Shown: one piece after another, positions 8,300 to 16,849 of the stretch
Numbering within the stretch: the first letter of the stretch is position 1
Layout of the letters: each line of letters starts with the position of its first letter
Assembly: GCA_025449805.1 (NCBI GenBank)
Contig: JANWIR010000090.1
Coordinates: 1 to 36,282 of the forward strand
Source of the DNA: Acidimicrobiales bacterium
Lineage (GTDB): Bacteria > Actinomycetota > Acidimicrobiia > Acidimicrobiales > RAAP-2
DNA length: 36,282 nucleotides
Direction of reading: 5' to 3'
The notes under the pieces: generated by a model
Databases searched by the model: none
What the model was told of the DNA's origin: nothing
The model's input: only the letters and a program-made list of their open reading frames with translations
Made by a program: the position numbers and the translations under genes

Positions 8300-9672
8300 G
8301 AAAAACTCATTTCTTGACGTTGAGCTTCGCGCAGTACACGTCGCAGGTCGTAGTCCGTCGTGGGAACCGTGACGATTGCTCGAGGTAGGTCATCCAACGT
8401 TAAACCGTCGAGGAATCGGTTCTCGGAGAGGCAGACGTCGGGTACGAGGCAAATCGTGTCGTCGCCTTCTTCACGCAATGCCTCGGCGAGGTCCGTACCC
8501 GTCAGCAGTCCCGCAACCTTGATATTGCCACCGAAGTACTTATTGCGAACCGGTCGTACGCGCACGGCGTCGAAGCCGTGCTCGTCGAGCAGGGCACGCA
8601 AGAGTGGGGCGGCGTACTCACCCGTGAAGATCGCGACCTCGCTGCCGAGCGTCATCGTCATGCTACCCCCGCGGGGTGCGCGGTAGTCGAGCGCCGGTGC
8701 GCCGTCGACCGACTGGAAGAATCCCGTACCCAATTTCGCCATCGGAATCTCTTCAGCGAAACTTTCACGAAAGGCGGCGACCATGCCGATACCGTTCTCG
8801 GCCTCGTCAATACTGTCGTAGTGCGTAACGTCGGGCGGGGTGAGTCCGGCCACGAGATAGAACTCGTCCGAGACGTAACAAAGGCCCCGCCCCAACAGCT
8901 CCCGGGCGAGCGCGTTGTACTTTTCGACCACGGCGACGACTGACGCCGCCTCGTCAGGACGATGGGGTCGCATCGTGGCCTCGGCGGAAAAGTCGCTCAC
9001 GCCCACCGGCACAATCGCGAGACTTTTAAGTTCGGGGTAGAGCGTCAAAGCGTCGAGCAAGGTGGCTTCGAGTTCGTCCCCGTCGTTTACCTCCGGACAG
9101 ACAACCACCTGGCCGTGCACGTCGACGCCGGCGCGCAAGAGCTCCTCGAGCCATCGCAAGCTCGTGGCGCCGCGAGGATTGCGCAGCATCTCGGCGCGAA
9201 GTTCGGGATTGGTCGTGTGGATGGAGACGTACAGCGGCGAGAGCTTCTCGTCGAGCACGCGTTCGAGGTCAAACTCGGTGAACCGGGTCAGGGTCGTGTA
9301 GTTGCCGTAGAGGAACGAGAGTCGAAAGTCGTCATCTTTCACGTACAGCGAACGACGCATACCTTTTGGTAGTTGGTAGATAAAGCAGAAGGAACAGTGG
9401 TTGTCGCACGTGCGAATCCGGTCAAAGACCGCGGAATCGATACTGATGCCGAGGGGCTCACCCTCGGACTTCGAAATCGAAACCTTGCGCTGAAGAGCCT
9501 CGTTCTCACGTTGTATGAGGAGAGTGACCGACGCCCCGTCGATCAACTGCTGGTACTCAATGATGTCGGTGGGCGCGACGTCGTTGACGCTCAGTAGTTC
9601 ATCGCCGACGGCGAGGTCAACCCGAGAAGCCGGCGAATTGGGCGAAATTGCGGCGACGCGGGCTCCAGACAC
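8296..9672 (-). CDS. DUF512 radical-SAM protein with N-terminal PDZ-like domain
   Basis: The 458-residue protein begins with a PDZ-like segment (about 1-70). A radical-SAM core follows, with CDNHCSFCF giving the CxxxCxxC iron-sulfur motif (cysteines about 89, 93 and 96), and then the C-terminal DUF512 domain. The family's reaction is not established. It lies directly upstream of der with a GTGA overlap, a pairing known from other phyla, so a link to ribosome or RNA maturation is plausible but unproven. The GTG start has TAGGCT exactly 6 nt upstream, predicting a leaderless transcript divergent from ispH. Confidence 0.88.
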   Translation of the reverse strand: MSGARVAAISPNSPASRVDLAVGDELLSVNDVAPTDIIEYQQLIDGASVTLLIQRENEALQRKVSISKSEGEPLGISIDSAVFDRIRTCDNHCSFCFIYQLPKGMRRSLYVKDDDFRLSFLYGNYTTLTRFTEFDLERVLDEKLSPLYVSIHTTNPELRAEMLRNPRGATSLRWLEELLRAGVDVHGQVVVCPEVNDGDELEATLLDALTLYPELKSLAIVPVGVSDFSAEATMRPHRPDEAASVVAVVEKYNALARELLGRGLCYVSDEFYLVAGLTPPDVTHYDSIDEAENGIGMVAAFRESFAEEIPMAKLGTGFFQSVDGAPALDYRAPRGGSMTMTLGSEVAIFTGEYAAPLLRALLDEHGFDAVRVRPVRNKYFGGNIKVAGLLTGTDLAEALREEGDDTICLVPDVCLSENRFLDGLTLDDLPRAIVTVPTTDYDLRRVLREAQRQEMSFS

Positions 9673-9678
9673 CCGCCC

Positions 9679-9684
9679 AGCCTA
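9679..9684 (-). promoter_or_regulatory. -10 hexamer TAGGCT of leaderless DUF512 gene
   Basis: TAGGCT on the minus strand lies 6 nt (GGGCGG) before the GTG start. It is one half of the 48-bp bidirectional promoter shared with ispH. The GGGCGG spacer could be mistaken for a ribosome site, but it touches the start codon. Confidence 0.55.
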
Positions 9685-9708
9685 CGGGCCAAAGGGAATC
9701 GCGCTCAC

Positions 9709-9714
9709 TAAAGT
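9709..9714 (+). promoter_or_regulatory. -10 hexamer TAAAGT of leaderless ispH
   Basis: TAAAGT lies 6 nt before the ispH GTG at 9721. No Shine-Dalgarno sequence is present. Confidence 0.6.
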
Positions 9715-9720
9715 GGATAG

Positions 9721-10758
9721 GTGGCCGTTACCCGGGTTGTTTTAGCCGCGCCCCGCGGATTCTGCGCCGGGGTCGAAAAGGCGATCAAGGCGCTCGACTG
9801 GATGACGCGAATCTTCGAGCCACCGGTGTACTGCTACCACGAAATCGTCCATAACCAGTACGTCGTGGACCACTTTCGTTCGCTCGGGGTCATTTTCGTC
9901 GACGACGTGCACGACGTGCCCCTCGGGGCACCGGTGATGCTGAGCGCCCACGGTTCGGCGCCTGACGTCATCGCTCAGGCGCGTCAACTCGGCGGGGCCG
10001 TGATTGACGCCGTCTGCCCCTTGGTCACCAAGGTCCATCACGAAATGAAGGTACGGGCCAATAAGGGCTACACCGTTTTGTACGTCGGCCACGAAGGGCA
10101 TGAGGAGGCCATTGGCACGATGGCCGTTTCCCCCGGCGCGTCGCACCTCATCGAGACCCGCGACGACGTCGACGCCTTGCGCGGTCACGAAGGTCCCTTC
10201 GCCCTGCTCAGTCAGACCACCTTGAGTTTCGACGAGTGGGAGGACCTGCGCGACTACGCCACGCATGCCTTCCCCGACATCTGGATGCCCAACCGTAGCG
10301 ATCTGTGCTTCGCGACGACGAACCGTCAGGCGGCCCTGCGCGCCATCGCCAATGACGCCGACGCCGTGGTCGTCATTGGCTCCGCGAACTCTTCGAACAC
10401 GGTTGCCTTGACCAAGGTGGCCGAAGGTGCCGGCGCCCGTCGGGTTCTACGGGTCAACGGGGCGGCGGAGCTGCCGAGTGACCTCGACGGCGTGGTTGCG
10501 GTTACGGCGGGCGCTTCGGCGCCCGAGTCGATCGTCAATGAGGTGCTGGCCGCGCTCGATCCCGTGGAGGGAATCGACGTACGCTCCGTGACCGTTGAGG
10601 ATGAGTACTTCCCGCCACCCCCGGAACTGCGTGAACTACTGCGCGCCCTCGCCGCGGTGGTCGATTTCGCGCTAGTGAGCCCGGTAGCGTCGAACTTCGA
10701 CGCGCAGGGCGACCGCGACTTCACTGCCGCACAGGTTCTTTCCCCTTTATCTTCCTAA
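9721..10758 (+). CDS. ispH: 4-hydroxy-3-methylbut-2-enyl diphosphate reductase
   Basis: IspH (LytB) carries out the last step of the MEP isoprenoid pathway, making IPP and DMAPP with a [4Fe-4S] cluster. The 345 residues carry the three cluster cysteines in PRGFCAGV (15), DAVCPLV (98) and DLCFATTNRQ (195). VGHEGHEEA holds the active-site acid and histidine, and NSSNT is the substrate loop. The start is a GTG with a leaderless-type promoter. Downstream, separated by only 31 bp but with its own promoter, is an HD-domain gene. Confidence 0.97.
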   Translation: MAVTRVVLAAPRGFCAGVEKAIKALDWMTRIFEPPVYCYHEIVHNQYVVDHFRSLGVIFVDDVHDVPLGAPVMLSAHGSAPDVIAQARQLGGAVIDAVCPLVTKVHHEMKVRANKGYTVLYVGHEGHEEAIGTMAVSPGASHLIETRDDVDALRGHEGPFALLSQTTLSFDEWEDLRDYATHAFPDIWMPNRSDLCFATTNRQAALRAIANDADAVVVIGSANSSNTVALTKVAEGAGARRVLRVNGAAELPSDLDGVVAVTAGASAPESIVNEVLAALDPVEGIDVRSVTVEDEYFPPPPELRELLRALAAVVDFALVSPVASNFDAQGDRDFTAAQVLSPLSS

Positions 10759-10777
10759 CGTCGCGGCCCCAAAAGGC

Positions 10778-10783
10778 TAGAAT
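10778..10783 (+). promoter_or_regulatory. -10 hexamer TAGAAT of leaderless HD-domain gene
   Basis: TAGAAT lies 6 nt before the GTG at 10790 and is close to the TATAAT consensus. It sits in the 31-bp gap after ispH, so the HD-glycosyltransferase pair can be transcribed separately from ispH. Confidence 0.65.
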
Positions 10784-10789
10784 TACCCG

Positions 10790-11335
10790 GTGACTTCGTT
10801 CCCGAGCATGGACGTGTCCACGCGCGAGCAGTGGATGGTAATCGTCGACGAAACGATTGCGGCGCAGCCTCGGGTGGCGCGCCAACTGCTCGACATGATT
10901 CGTGGTCTAAGCGCCATTACCGATGGCTTTTCGGTCGATCAAATGCAGCACGCCCTCCAAACCGCCACGCGGGCCGAACGCGACGGCGCGGACGAAGAGG
11001 TCATCGTCGCTTCACTCCTGCACGACGTTGGCAAATTGATCTCGGTGCCCAATCACCCCAAAATCGCCGCGGAGATTCTCCGCCCCTACGTGCGACCCGA
11101 GGTCTACGCCATGGTGGCCCACCACCAAGACTTTCAGGGCCGTTACTACTACGAGCACCTGGGAATGGACCCCAATCTGCGTGAGCAGCACCGTGGTCAA
11201 CCGTGGTACGAACTCGCCGAGCGATTCGCCGACGACTACGACCAAAAGGCCTTCGATCCGGACTTCCCGAGCGAATCTCTCGAGCATTTTGAACCAATGG
11301 TGACGCGGGTTTTCGCGCGAGCCAAGTCCCTTTAA
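10790..11335 (+). CDS. HD-domain protein (MIOX/PhnZ-like type)
   Basis: The 181-residue protein has an HD fold. A conserved histidine lies near residue 54, LLHDVGK at 76-82 gives the HD pair, and NHP, AHHQDFQGRYYYEH and DDYDQKAFDPDF follow. The HH-x-FQ and tyrosine-rich stretch with the late DQxxFDPDF segment resembles the group of HD proteins related to the di-iron oxygenases MIOX and PhnZ more than classic nucleotide phosphohydrolases. The substrate is unknown. It is followed 8 nt later by a family-2 glycosyltransferase with a good ribosome site, so the two are one operon. The GTG start is supported by a leaderless-type promoter. Confidence 0.75.
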   Translation: MTSFPSMDVSTREQWMVIVDETIAAQPRVARQLLDMIRGLSAITDGFSVDQMQHALQTATRAERDGADEEVIVASLLHDVGKLISVPNHPKIAAEILRPYVRPEVYAMVAHHQDFQGRYYYEHLGMDPNLREQHRGQPWYELAERFADDYDQKAFDPDFPSESLEHFEPMVTRVFARAKSL

Positions 11336-11343
11336 GGAGTCTG

Positions 11344-12144
11344 ATGTCCAAGGTCGATCTCGAAAAGCGCCGCCTGACCCGTCTGCGGGGTTACGCCATT
11401 GATCAAGCGCGCGAGCGCTTTGACGCCGACTACCCGGGCTACCAACCCGAAGAGATCGTGGTGTCAATCTGTGCCTACGAAGAAGAGGGCAACATCGGCG
11501 ACGTCTTGGCAAAGCTTCCCGAGAGTATCGACGGCCGCCCGTACACTACTTTCGTCATGGTCGACGGTGGTGACGACAACACGGCCACCATTGCGCGCAC
11601 CTTCGACAACGTGCACGTGATGGAGTTCCCGGTCAATTTGGGCCACGGCGTTGCCCTGCAGGTGACGTACCGCTACTGCATTGAAAAGAACGTTCGCTAC
11701 GTGGTCACCCTGGACGCCGACGGCCAAAATGATCCCGGTGAGATTCCCCAGGTACTTGCCCCGCTACTGGCAGACGAAGCCGACTTCGTAGTCGCGAGTC
11801 GTGTCCTTGGCGTGGACAAGACGTCGGACGTCGTGCGCAAGAGCGGTGTACGGTTCTTCTCCTTTGTGATGAATCGTATGACCGGCGCCAACCTGACCGA
11901 TACCTCGACGGGTTACCGCGCCCTACGCGTGGCGATGCTGGCCGACGTGATTGACCGCCTCCAGCAAGAGCAGTACCAGACGGCCGAGTTGCTAATCACC
12001 TGCTTGAAGCGTGGATGGCGCGCCGGTGAAGTACCAACGATCTGGTACCCGAGGGCGTCGGGCACGACCAAGAAGGGCAAGAACTGGCTCTTCGGTTTCC
12101 GTTACGCCCGCGTCGTCTTTGGTACCTGGTGGCGCGAGCGCTAA
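11344..12144 (+). CDS. Family 2 glycosyltransferase
   Basis: The 266-residue cytoplasmic glycosyltransferase has a GT-A fold. DGGDDNT (about 74-80) and DADGQND (about 124-130) are the nucleotide-sugar and metal-binding motifs. The overall form resembles dolichyl/polyprenyl-phosphate sugar transferases, with no obvious C-terminal membrane segments. The start at ATG 11344 follows AAGGAG. The gene directly upstream is the HD-domain protein, so the pair may act on one lipid-linked or polar substrate. Its stop abuts the plsC stop on the other strand (TAATTA), with no spacer. Confidence 0.85.
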   Translation: MSKVDLEKRRLTRLRGYAIDQARERFDADYPGYQPEEIVVSICAYEEEGNIGDVLAKLPESIDGRPYTTFVMVDGGDDNTATIARTFDNVHVMEFPVNLGHGVALQVTYRYCIEKNVRYVVTLDADGQNDPGEIPQVLAPLLADEADFVVASRVLGVDKTSDVVRKSGVRFFSFVMNRMTGANLTDTSTGYRALRVAMLADVIDRLQQEQYQTAELLITCLKRGWRAGEVPTIWYPRASGTTKKGKNWLFGFRYARVVFGTWWRER

Positions 12145-12804
12145 TTACCGCGACAGCGCCTCGTGGTACACGGATTCCAGAGCGGCGCGCAGTTCTTCTG
12201 ACTTTGCCTGGAGCTGCGAGCGACTGACGCGCCCTGTCGTCTCTGGTGGTGCGATTGGCGTACCAATGACGACGTGCACTTTCGCGAAACGCGGCAACTT
12301 CGCACCTTGGGGCATGGCCTTGTCGGTGCCGGCAATGCCCACCGGCACCACCCACGCCTTCGTTCGCGCGGCAATGAACATCGCCCCGTCATGGAGGGGC
12401 TCGACGGTGAGGCCGTCCTTGCGGGTTCCCTCGGGAAAGAGCACGAGCGCCTGACCTCGGCGCAATACCTCTTCAGCGCGACCCATCGATTCGCGGTCGG
12501 CGGTCCCCCGACGTACCGGGAACGCGCCGAGACGAATTAACAGTGGACCAAGGACGGGCACGTCAAAGAGGCCGTGCTTGGCCATGAAAAAGACCTTGCG
12601 AGGAGAGATAAAGACCGAAACCGCGAAGTCGACGTTCGAGCGGTGAATCGGGGCGATGATGACGGGACCACTCATCGGGATTCGCTCGCTCCCTTCAACG
12701 GTTGGCTGAAAGAGCAGCTTCGCGAGCATCGCCACAATCCCTCGGCAAACCCGATAGATCAGTGTGCGCTGCGTGTTTAGGACGAGGTCTTCTGGTGCAG
12801 ACAT
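12145..12804 (-). CDS. plsC: 1-acyl-sn-glycerol-3-phosphate acyltransferase-like protein
   Basis: The 219-residue member of the PlsC family should acylate lysophosphatidic acid or a related acceptor at the membrane. HRSNVD (54-59) is the catalytic HX4D motif and FPEGTR (123-128) is the substrate-binding motif. A hydrophobic N-terminal stretch may anchor it. The ATG start lies inside the end of cmk (28-nt overlap), which argues for translational coupling. It is the last gene of the scpA-to-plsC operon. A cmk-plsC adjacency is also known from other bacteria. Confidence 0.9.
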   Translation of the reverse strand: MSAPEDLVLNTQRTLIYRVCRGIVAMLAKLLFQPTVEGSERIPMSGPVIIAPIHRSNVDFAVSVFISPRKVFFMAKHGLFDVPVLGPLLIRLGAFPVRRGTADRESMGRAEEVLRRGQALVLFPEGTRKDGLTVEPLHDGAMFIAARTKAWVVPVGIAGTDKAMPQGAKLPRFAKVHVVIGTPIAPPETTGRVSRSQLQAKSEELRAALESVYHEALSR

Positions 12805-13409
12805 TCGACTATCTCCTCTACGACGTCGTCGACGGCGCGCAACGTAGTGTCAATCTCAATGGCGTCGTGCGCGACACGCAACGGCGAGGTTCGACGATTA
12901 CTGTCCGCGTCGTCGCGGCGCGCGAGCGATGCCGGCTCTTCATCGCCCCCGCGGCGTCGCGCGCGCTCGTCGAGCGAAGCCGAAAGGAAGATCTTGATCG
13001 TGGCGTCAGGAAAGACGACCGTGGTGATATCGCGACCCTCGACGACGGTCCCAACGGCCTGCGCGTCCGCGAACTCGCGCTGTCGGGCCACCATGGAGGC
13101 GCGAACGAGCGGATTGGCCGCGACGATAGAAACCACCTCATTGACACGGTCAGTTCGTATTTCGTCTTCCACGTCACGACCGTTAATGCTGACCCGCGGG
13201 GTCGTGCGTACCACGGAACTCGCGCTTAACGCGGCCAGCGCGGCTTCATCGCGCACGTCGAGTTCTCGACGCAACGCCTCAACGGTTATCGCGCGATACA
13301 TCGCGCCCGTGTCGAGAAATGACCAGCCGAGTCGATCGGCGAGAGCCCGGGCGACCGTAGACTTTCCCGAACCCGCGGGCCCGTCAATCGCGATAATGAG
13401 GGCGCTCAC
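12777..13409 (-). CDS. cmk: Cytidylate kinase
   Basis: Cmk phosphorylates CMP and dCMP. The chosen start, GTG 13409, gives 210 residues and places the P-loop GPAGSGKST near residue 10. The track's start 29 codons upstream lies inside aroA and is not needed. DTGAMYRA and GRDITTVVFPDA are the nucleotide-binding and family motifs. The GTG overlaps the aroA stop (GTGA). The order aroA-cmk is common in bacteria. Confidence 0.95.
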   Translation of the reverse strand: MSALIIAIDGPAGSGKSTVARALADRLGWSFLDTGAMYRAITVEALRRELDVRDEAALAALSASSVVRTTPRVSINGRDVEDEIRTDRVNEVVSIVAANPLVRASMVARQREFADAQAVGTVVEGRDITTVVFPDATIKIFLSASLDERARRRGGDEEPASLARRDDADSNRRTSPLRVAHDAIEIDTTLRAVDDVVEEIVECLHQKTSS

Positions 13410-14689
13410 GAGAGCAATGCTAGGTCTCGAAAGAACGTGGGGTAACTCGAGGCCACCGTCGCCGCGCCGGTGATCGTTACGCCCTCGCCCGCGCAACCCG
13501 CGATGGCCGCTGACATCACCATTCGGTGGTCTAAGGCCGCGTCAAAGGAGAAATCCCGAAATTGTCGAGCCGAACCGAGTCCCTCGACGAAAAGATCGTC
13601 ACCCTCAATCCACGCGCGCGCGCCCAGCGCGTTGACGAGGCGCGCGGAGCCCTCGAGTCGATCGGACTCCTTCACCCGCAACTCACTCATTTCACGAAAA
13701 ACGCTCACGCCGGTGGCGGCGGCCGCCGCAACACACAAGATGGGAACTTCGTCGACCGACGGAATTTCGTGCGCGTGGATTTCGGTGGCGTGCAGCATGG
13801 ACGTCTCTCCCCGCAGTCCCGTCGCGCCCCCGTGTTCGACGAGGTCAACGCGCGCGCCCATCCGCTGGAGCACCGAGACGAAACCCACTCGTTCCGGGCT
13901 GGCGTCGAGTGAGAGAACGTCGAGGGTGGCGTCGTCGTGAATGGCGGCGAGAACAGCGAAAAACGCGGCCTGCGAAGGATCACCCGGGACACGCCAATGA
14001 TGCGCGAGGGGTCGACCCGGCGCGAGTTCTATGACGCGACCCGCGCCCACGGACTCGCTGGTGATGGCTACCCCGCTCGCGCGCAACATGTCCTCGGTCG
14101 CGCTTCGGGTGCGAATTGCCTCGCGCACCACACACGGACCGTCAGCCGCCAAGCCGGCCAGCAAGATCGCCGACTTCACCTGAGCGCTCGGCTGCGGCAC
14201 CGAGTAGTCAATGGCGCGAAGACGCGCCGATCCCCAAAGCCGCAACGGCGCGGTTCGCTGCTCGCCCTGACCCTCAAGGCGAACCCCCATTGCTTCGAGA
14301 GGAATGGCGACGCGATCCATGGGCCGTCGCGAAAGTGACGCGTCGCCCACAAGATGGTGTTCGCCGGGCACCCCGGCCAGAAGTCCACAGACGAGACGCA
14401 TGGTCGTTCCGGAGTTTTCACAGTCGAGGTCGTCTGGGCTCACTCGTAGCCCCTCGTCGGCACCCTCGACCACGACGTCGTTGTCGTCGTCGTGGAGTCG
14501 TGCGCCTAACTGGCCGACAATGACGCGTGTGGCCGCGACGTCGTGACCATTCGAAATCCCACTGATCACACTGGTGCCACTGGCGAGTGCGCTCAACAGC
14601 AACGCTCGATGGGAAATGCTCTTATCCCCCGGCACCCGCACCGTTCCGCGAAGGTGATCGGCAGCCTCAACGCGTTGCACGACGATCAT
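13406..14689 (-). CDS. aroA: 3-phosphoshikimate 1-carboxyvinyltransferase (EPSP synthase)
   Basis: AroA joins PEP to shikimate-3-phosphate, the penultimate step before chorismate. The 427 residues carry PGDKSISHR (about 20-28), ENSGTTMRL, LSRRPMDR, SELRVKESDR and DHRMVMSAA, all conserved in EPSP synthases. The NSGTT loop is closer to the Bacillus/Streptococcus form than to the E. coli NAGTA form. The ATG overlaps the tyrA stop (ATGA). With aroH and tyrA next to it, this is a short chorismate-to-tyrosine block inside a larger operon. Confidence 0.97.
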   Translation of the reverse strand: MIVVQRVEAADHLRGTVRVPGDKSISHRALLLSALASGTSVISGISNGHDVAATRVIVGQLGARLHDDDNDVVVEGADEGLRVSPDDLDCENSGTTMRLVCGLLAGVPGEHHLVGDASLSRRPMDRVAIPLEAMGVRLEGQGEQRTAPLRLWGSARLRAIDYSVPQPSAQVKSAILLAGLAADGPCVVREAIRTRSATEDMLRASGVAITSESVGAGRVIELAPGRPLAHHWRVPGDPSQAAFFAVLAAIHDDATLDVLSLDASPERVGFVSVLQRMGARVDLVEHGGATGLRGETSMLHATEIHAHEIPSVDEVPILCVAAAAATGVSVFREMSELRVKESDRLEGSARLVNALGARAWIEGDDLFVEGLGSARQFRDFSFDAALDHRMVMSAAIAGCAGEGVTITGAATVASSYPTFFRDLALLS

Positions 14690-15756
14690 TCGACGCCCAC
14701 GCTAAAGCCCATCTCGCGTAGTGCACTGGCGAACAGCTCACCTTGCACGCCATCGACGGCCAGGAGCAGCGTGCCGCTGGTTCCTTCGATGCCGTGCGCG
14801 ATTTCGATGTCGTAGATATTGACCAACATCTCCGACGCGGCCGTGGTCACGCGCGAGAGCACGCCCGGTTGGTCACTGACCCCGACGCGCAGATACGTCA
14901 GGTGCGACGCGTCGAGCGCACGGCCCGGTAGTTGGCGACGGGCTTGTGCGGCGTCGCGCAAGGACTTCGTCAAGCTCTCCCGGTCGCCGCGCTCGACGTC
15001 ACGGCGGAGCGCACGCACGCGTTCTTCGAGTGCCTGTAGGGCCTGGGCTACGGCGTCTCGATTTTCGAAGAGGACGTCGGGCCAAATGCTGGGATCCCCC
15101 GCGGCGACGCGCGTCATGTCTCGAAACCCGCCGGCCGCCAGTTGTAACAGCACGGCGTCTTGTTCGGCCACTCGCGCGGCCTCGTTCATCAAGGCACCGG
15201 CGAGCAGGTGCGGCACGTGGCTCGCCACGGCCACCAAGCGGTCGTGTTCACTCGCTTCAACAGCCACGACGTTCGCGCCCAACTCGCGTAGTACGCCGTG
15301 GAGCTGACCGTACGTCTGCGCGGTGGTACGGGTGGTCGGCGTTAGCACCCACGTGCAGCCCTGAAAGAGGTCCGTCCGGGCTCCCGCGAGCCCTCGAAGT
15401 TCCGACCCGGCCATCGGGTGCCCCCCAATGAAGCGCGGATCGCGGACCTGCGTCGTGATACTCCCCTTGACGCCCGCCACGTCCGTCATGACGAGCGATT
15501 CACGATGGTGAGCGCGCAACAGCGCATTCGCGACGTCGACCACCGCACCCGCGGGTGTGGCGATGATGACGAGCTCGACCTCGTCGTCCATCGACGACGA
15601 TCGGACGAAGCCACTGGCCACTGCGGCGTTCACGATAGTTGGGTCGAGGTCGGTTCCACTGACGTGCCAGCCCGCGTCGCGCAGAGCGAGCGCGAGGCTT
15701 GAACCAATAAGCCCGAGTCCCACCACGTGGGCCCGGCGATCAGCCCGGGAGGTCAT
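14686..15756 (-). CDS. tyrA: Prephenate dehydrogenase with C-terminal ACT domain
   Basis: TyrA oxidatively decarboxylates prephenate toward tyrosine. The Rossmann motif GLGLIGSS lies near residue 13, GGHPMAGSE carries catalytic and NAD-site residues, and SHVPHL follows. The last 75 or so residues (YLRVGVSDQPGVLSRV) form an ACT domain, which suggests feedback by tyrosine. I chose ATG 15756 (356 residues) over the track's GTG 21 bases upstream; neither has a strong ribosome site. It overlaps aroH by 17 nt and aroA by 4 nt. The preceding chorismate mutase gene supplies its substrate. Confidence 0.93.
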   Translation of the reverse strand: MTSRADRRAHVVGLGLIGSSLALALRDAGWHVSGTDLDPTIVNAAVASGFVRSSSMDDEVELVIIATPAGAVVDVANALLRAHHRESLVMTDVAGVKGSITTQVRDPRFIGGHPMAGSELRGLAGARTDLFQGCTWVLTPTTRTTAQTYGQLHGVLRELGANVVAVEASEHDRLVAVASHVPHLLAGALMNEAARVAEQDAVLLQLAAGGFRDMTRVAAGDPSIWPDVLFENRDAVAQALQALEERVRALRRDVERGDRESLTKSLRDAAQARRQLPGRALDASHLTYLRVGVSDQPGVLSRVTTAASEMLVNIYDIEIAHGIEGTSGTLLLAVDGVQGELFASALREMGFSVGVE

Positions 15757-16111
15757 CTCGCAGAGACTGCGCGTCACGAAGGTAGACGTGACGCAACTCC
15801 TCGCGCGCGCGCGTCGTGTACACGTGCATCATGACGCGCACAGTGCGTTCTTTGGCGCCGGGTACGTCAATCTCGCTGGCGCAGAGCAGGGGTACATCGC
15901 CAAAGCCCACACCGCGTGCGGCCGTCGCGGGGAAGCCCGCCGTGAGGTCCGGTGAAGTGGTGAAAAGGACGCTGATGACGTCGTCGTGACGGATATCGTT
16001 TCGCTCCATCATGGCCGTGAGGAGCTCCTGGGTGACGATCGTGATCTCGTCGACCGTATTGGAGGCGCAGGTTGAGGCACCGCGCAGCGCACGAACAAGT
16101 GGTGAAGTCAT
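15740..16111 (-). CDS. aroH: Chorismate mutase, AroH class
   Basis: This monofunctional enzyme converts chorismate to prephenate. The 123 residues match the Bacillus subtilis AroH type, a trimeric beta-alpha barrel-like fold, rather than the common helical AroQ type. LRGAST (arginine 10), the LLCASE segment (cysteine 77, glutamate 80), VRVMM (arginine 92) and RHVYL (tyrosine 110) reproduce its active site. The ATG overlaps the rluB stop by ATGA, and tyrA overlaps its end. Its place directly before tyrA fits the flow from chorismate to tyrosine. Confidence 0.93.
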   Translation of the reverse strand: MTSPLVRALRGASTCASNTVDEITIVTQELLTAMMERNDIRHDDVISVLFTTSPDLTAGFPATAARGVGFGDVPLLCASEIDVPGAKERTVRVMMHVYTTRAREELRHVYLRDAQSLRDDLPG

Positions 16112-16845
16112 GACGAAAGACTAGAGGCCAATTCGTCGGTCATCCCAACCACTTCGTGAAGTTGGCGCACCTCGCGTTGGGATAATTGTCGAAATGAGCC
16201 CGGCGACAATGTCGGATCGTGTAACGGACCAATGCGCGTTCGCACGAGTCGCGTCACCTCGTGACCAACCGCCCCGCACATCCGGCGGACCTGGCGATTA
16301 CGACCCTCGTGGATCACCATGCGAAGAAGGCCTTCACTCACGCGCGATACTTGCGCGGGACTCGTGACACCATCGTCAAGCTCCACGCCCTCGCGCAATT
16401 TCCGTAACGCCGACGGTGACGGATCGCCCTCGACGCGAACCAAATACTCTTTGGCAACGCCCGAGCTCGGGTGCGTGAGAAGGTGCGCGAGCCGACCATC
16501 ATTGGTCAGAAGAAGGAGCCCTTCGGTATTCATATCCAGTCGGCCCACGGGAAAGACCCGCACCGGGGACTCGATAAGGTCGAGTACGGTGGGGCGACCT
16601 TGGGGGTCCGAAGCCGTGGTGACGACGCCGTCGGGCTTATTCAACAGCAGGTAAATCTTGGCCTGCGTCGTGGCCGCCAGTTTCCCGTCTACGCAGATGA
16701 TCTGGTTTTCGGGATCGACGCGGTTGCCGAGTTCGGCGACGACGCCGTCCACCGTAACCCGCCCCGCGTCAATGAGCAGTTCACAGGCCCGACGCGAACC
16801 GTATCCGGCGCGCGCCAGAGTCTTTTGGAGCCGCTCGCCTTCCAC
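16108..16845 (-). CDS. rluB: 23S rRNA pseudouridine synthase, RluB family
   Basis: This is a pseudouridine synthase of the RsuA/RluB/RluE/RluF group. An S4-like RNA-binding domain comes first (RLQKTLARAGYGSRRACE). The catalytic domain has the aspartate in GRLDMNTEGLLLLTNDG (about residue 104). The track's start extends far into scpB. I chose GTG 16845, five bases after the scpB stop, giving 245 residues with the S4 domain at the very N-terminus. The order scpA-scpB-rluB is widely conserved. Confidence 0.92.
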   Translation of the reverse strand: MEGERLQKTLARAGYGSRRACELLIDAGRVTVDGVVAELGNRVDPENQIICVDGKLAATTQAKIYLLLNKPDGVVTTASDPQGRPTVLDLIESPVRVFPVGRLDMNTEGLLLLTNDGRLAHLLTHPSSGVAKEYLVRVEGDPSPSALRKLREGVELDDGVTSPAQVSRVSEGLLRMVIHEGRNRQVRRMCGAVGHEVTRLVRTRIGPLHDPTLSPGSFRQLSQREVRQLHEVVGMTDELASSLSS

Positions 16846-16849
16846 GTAG

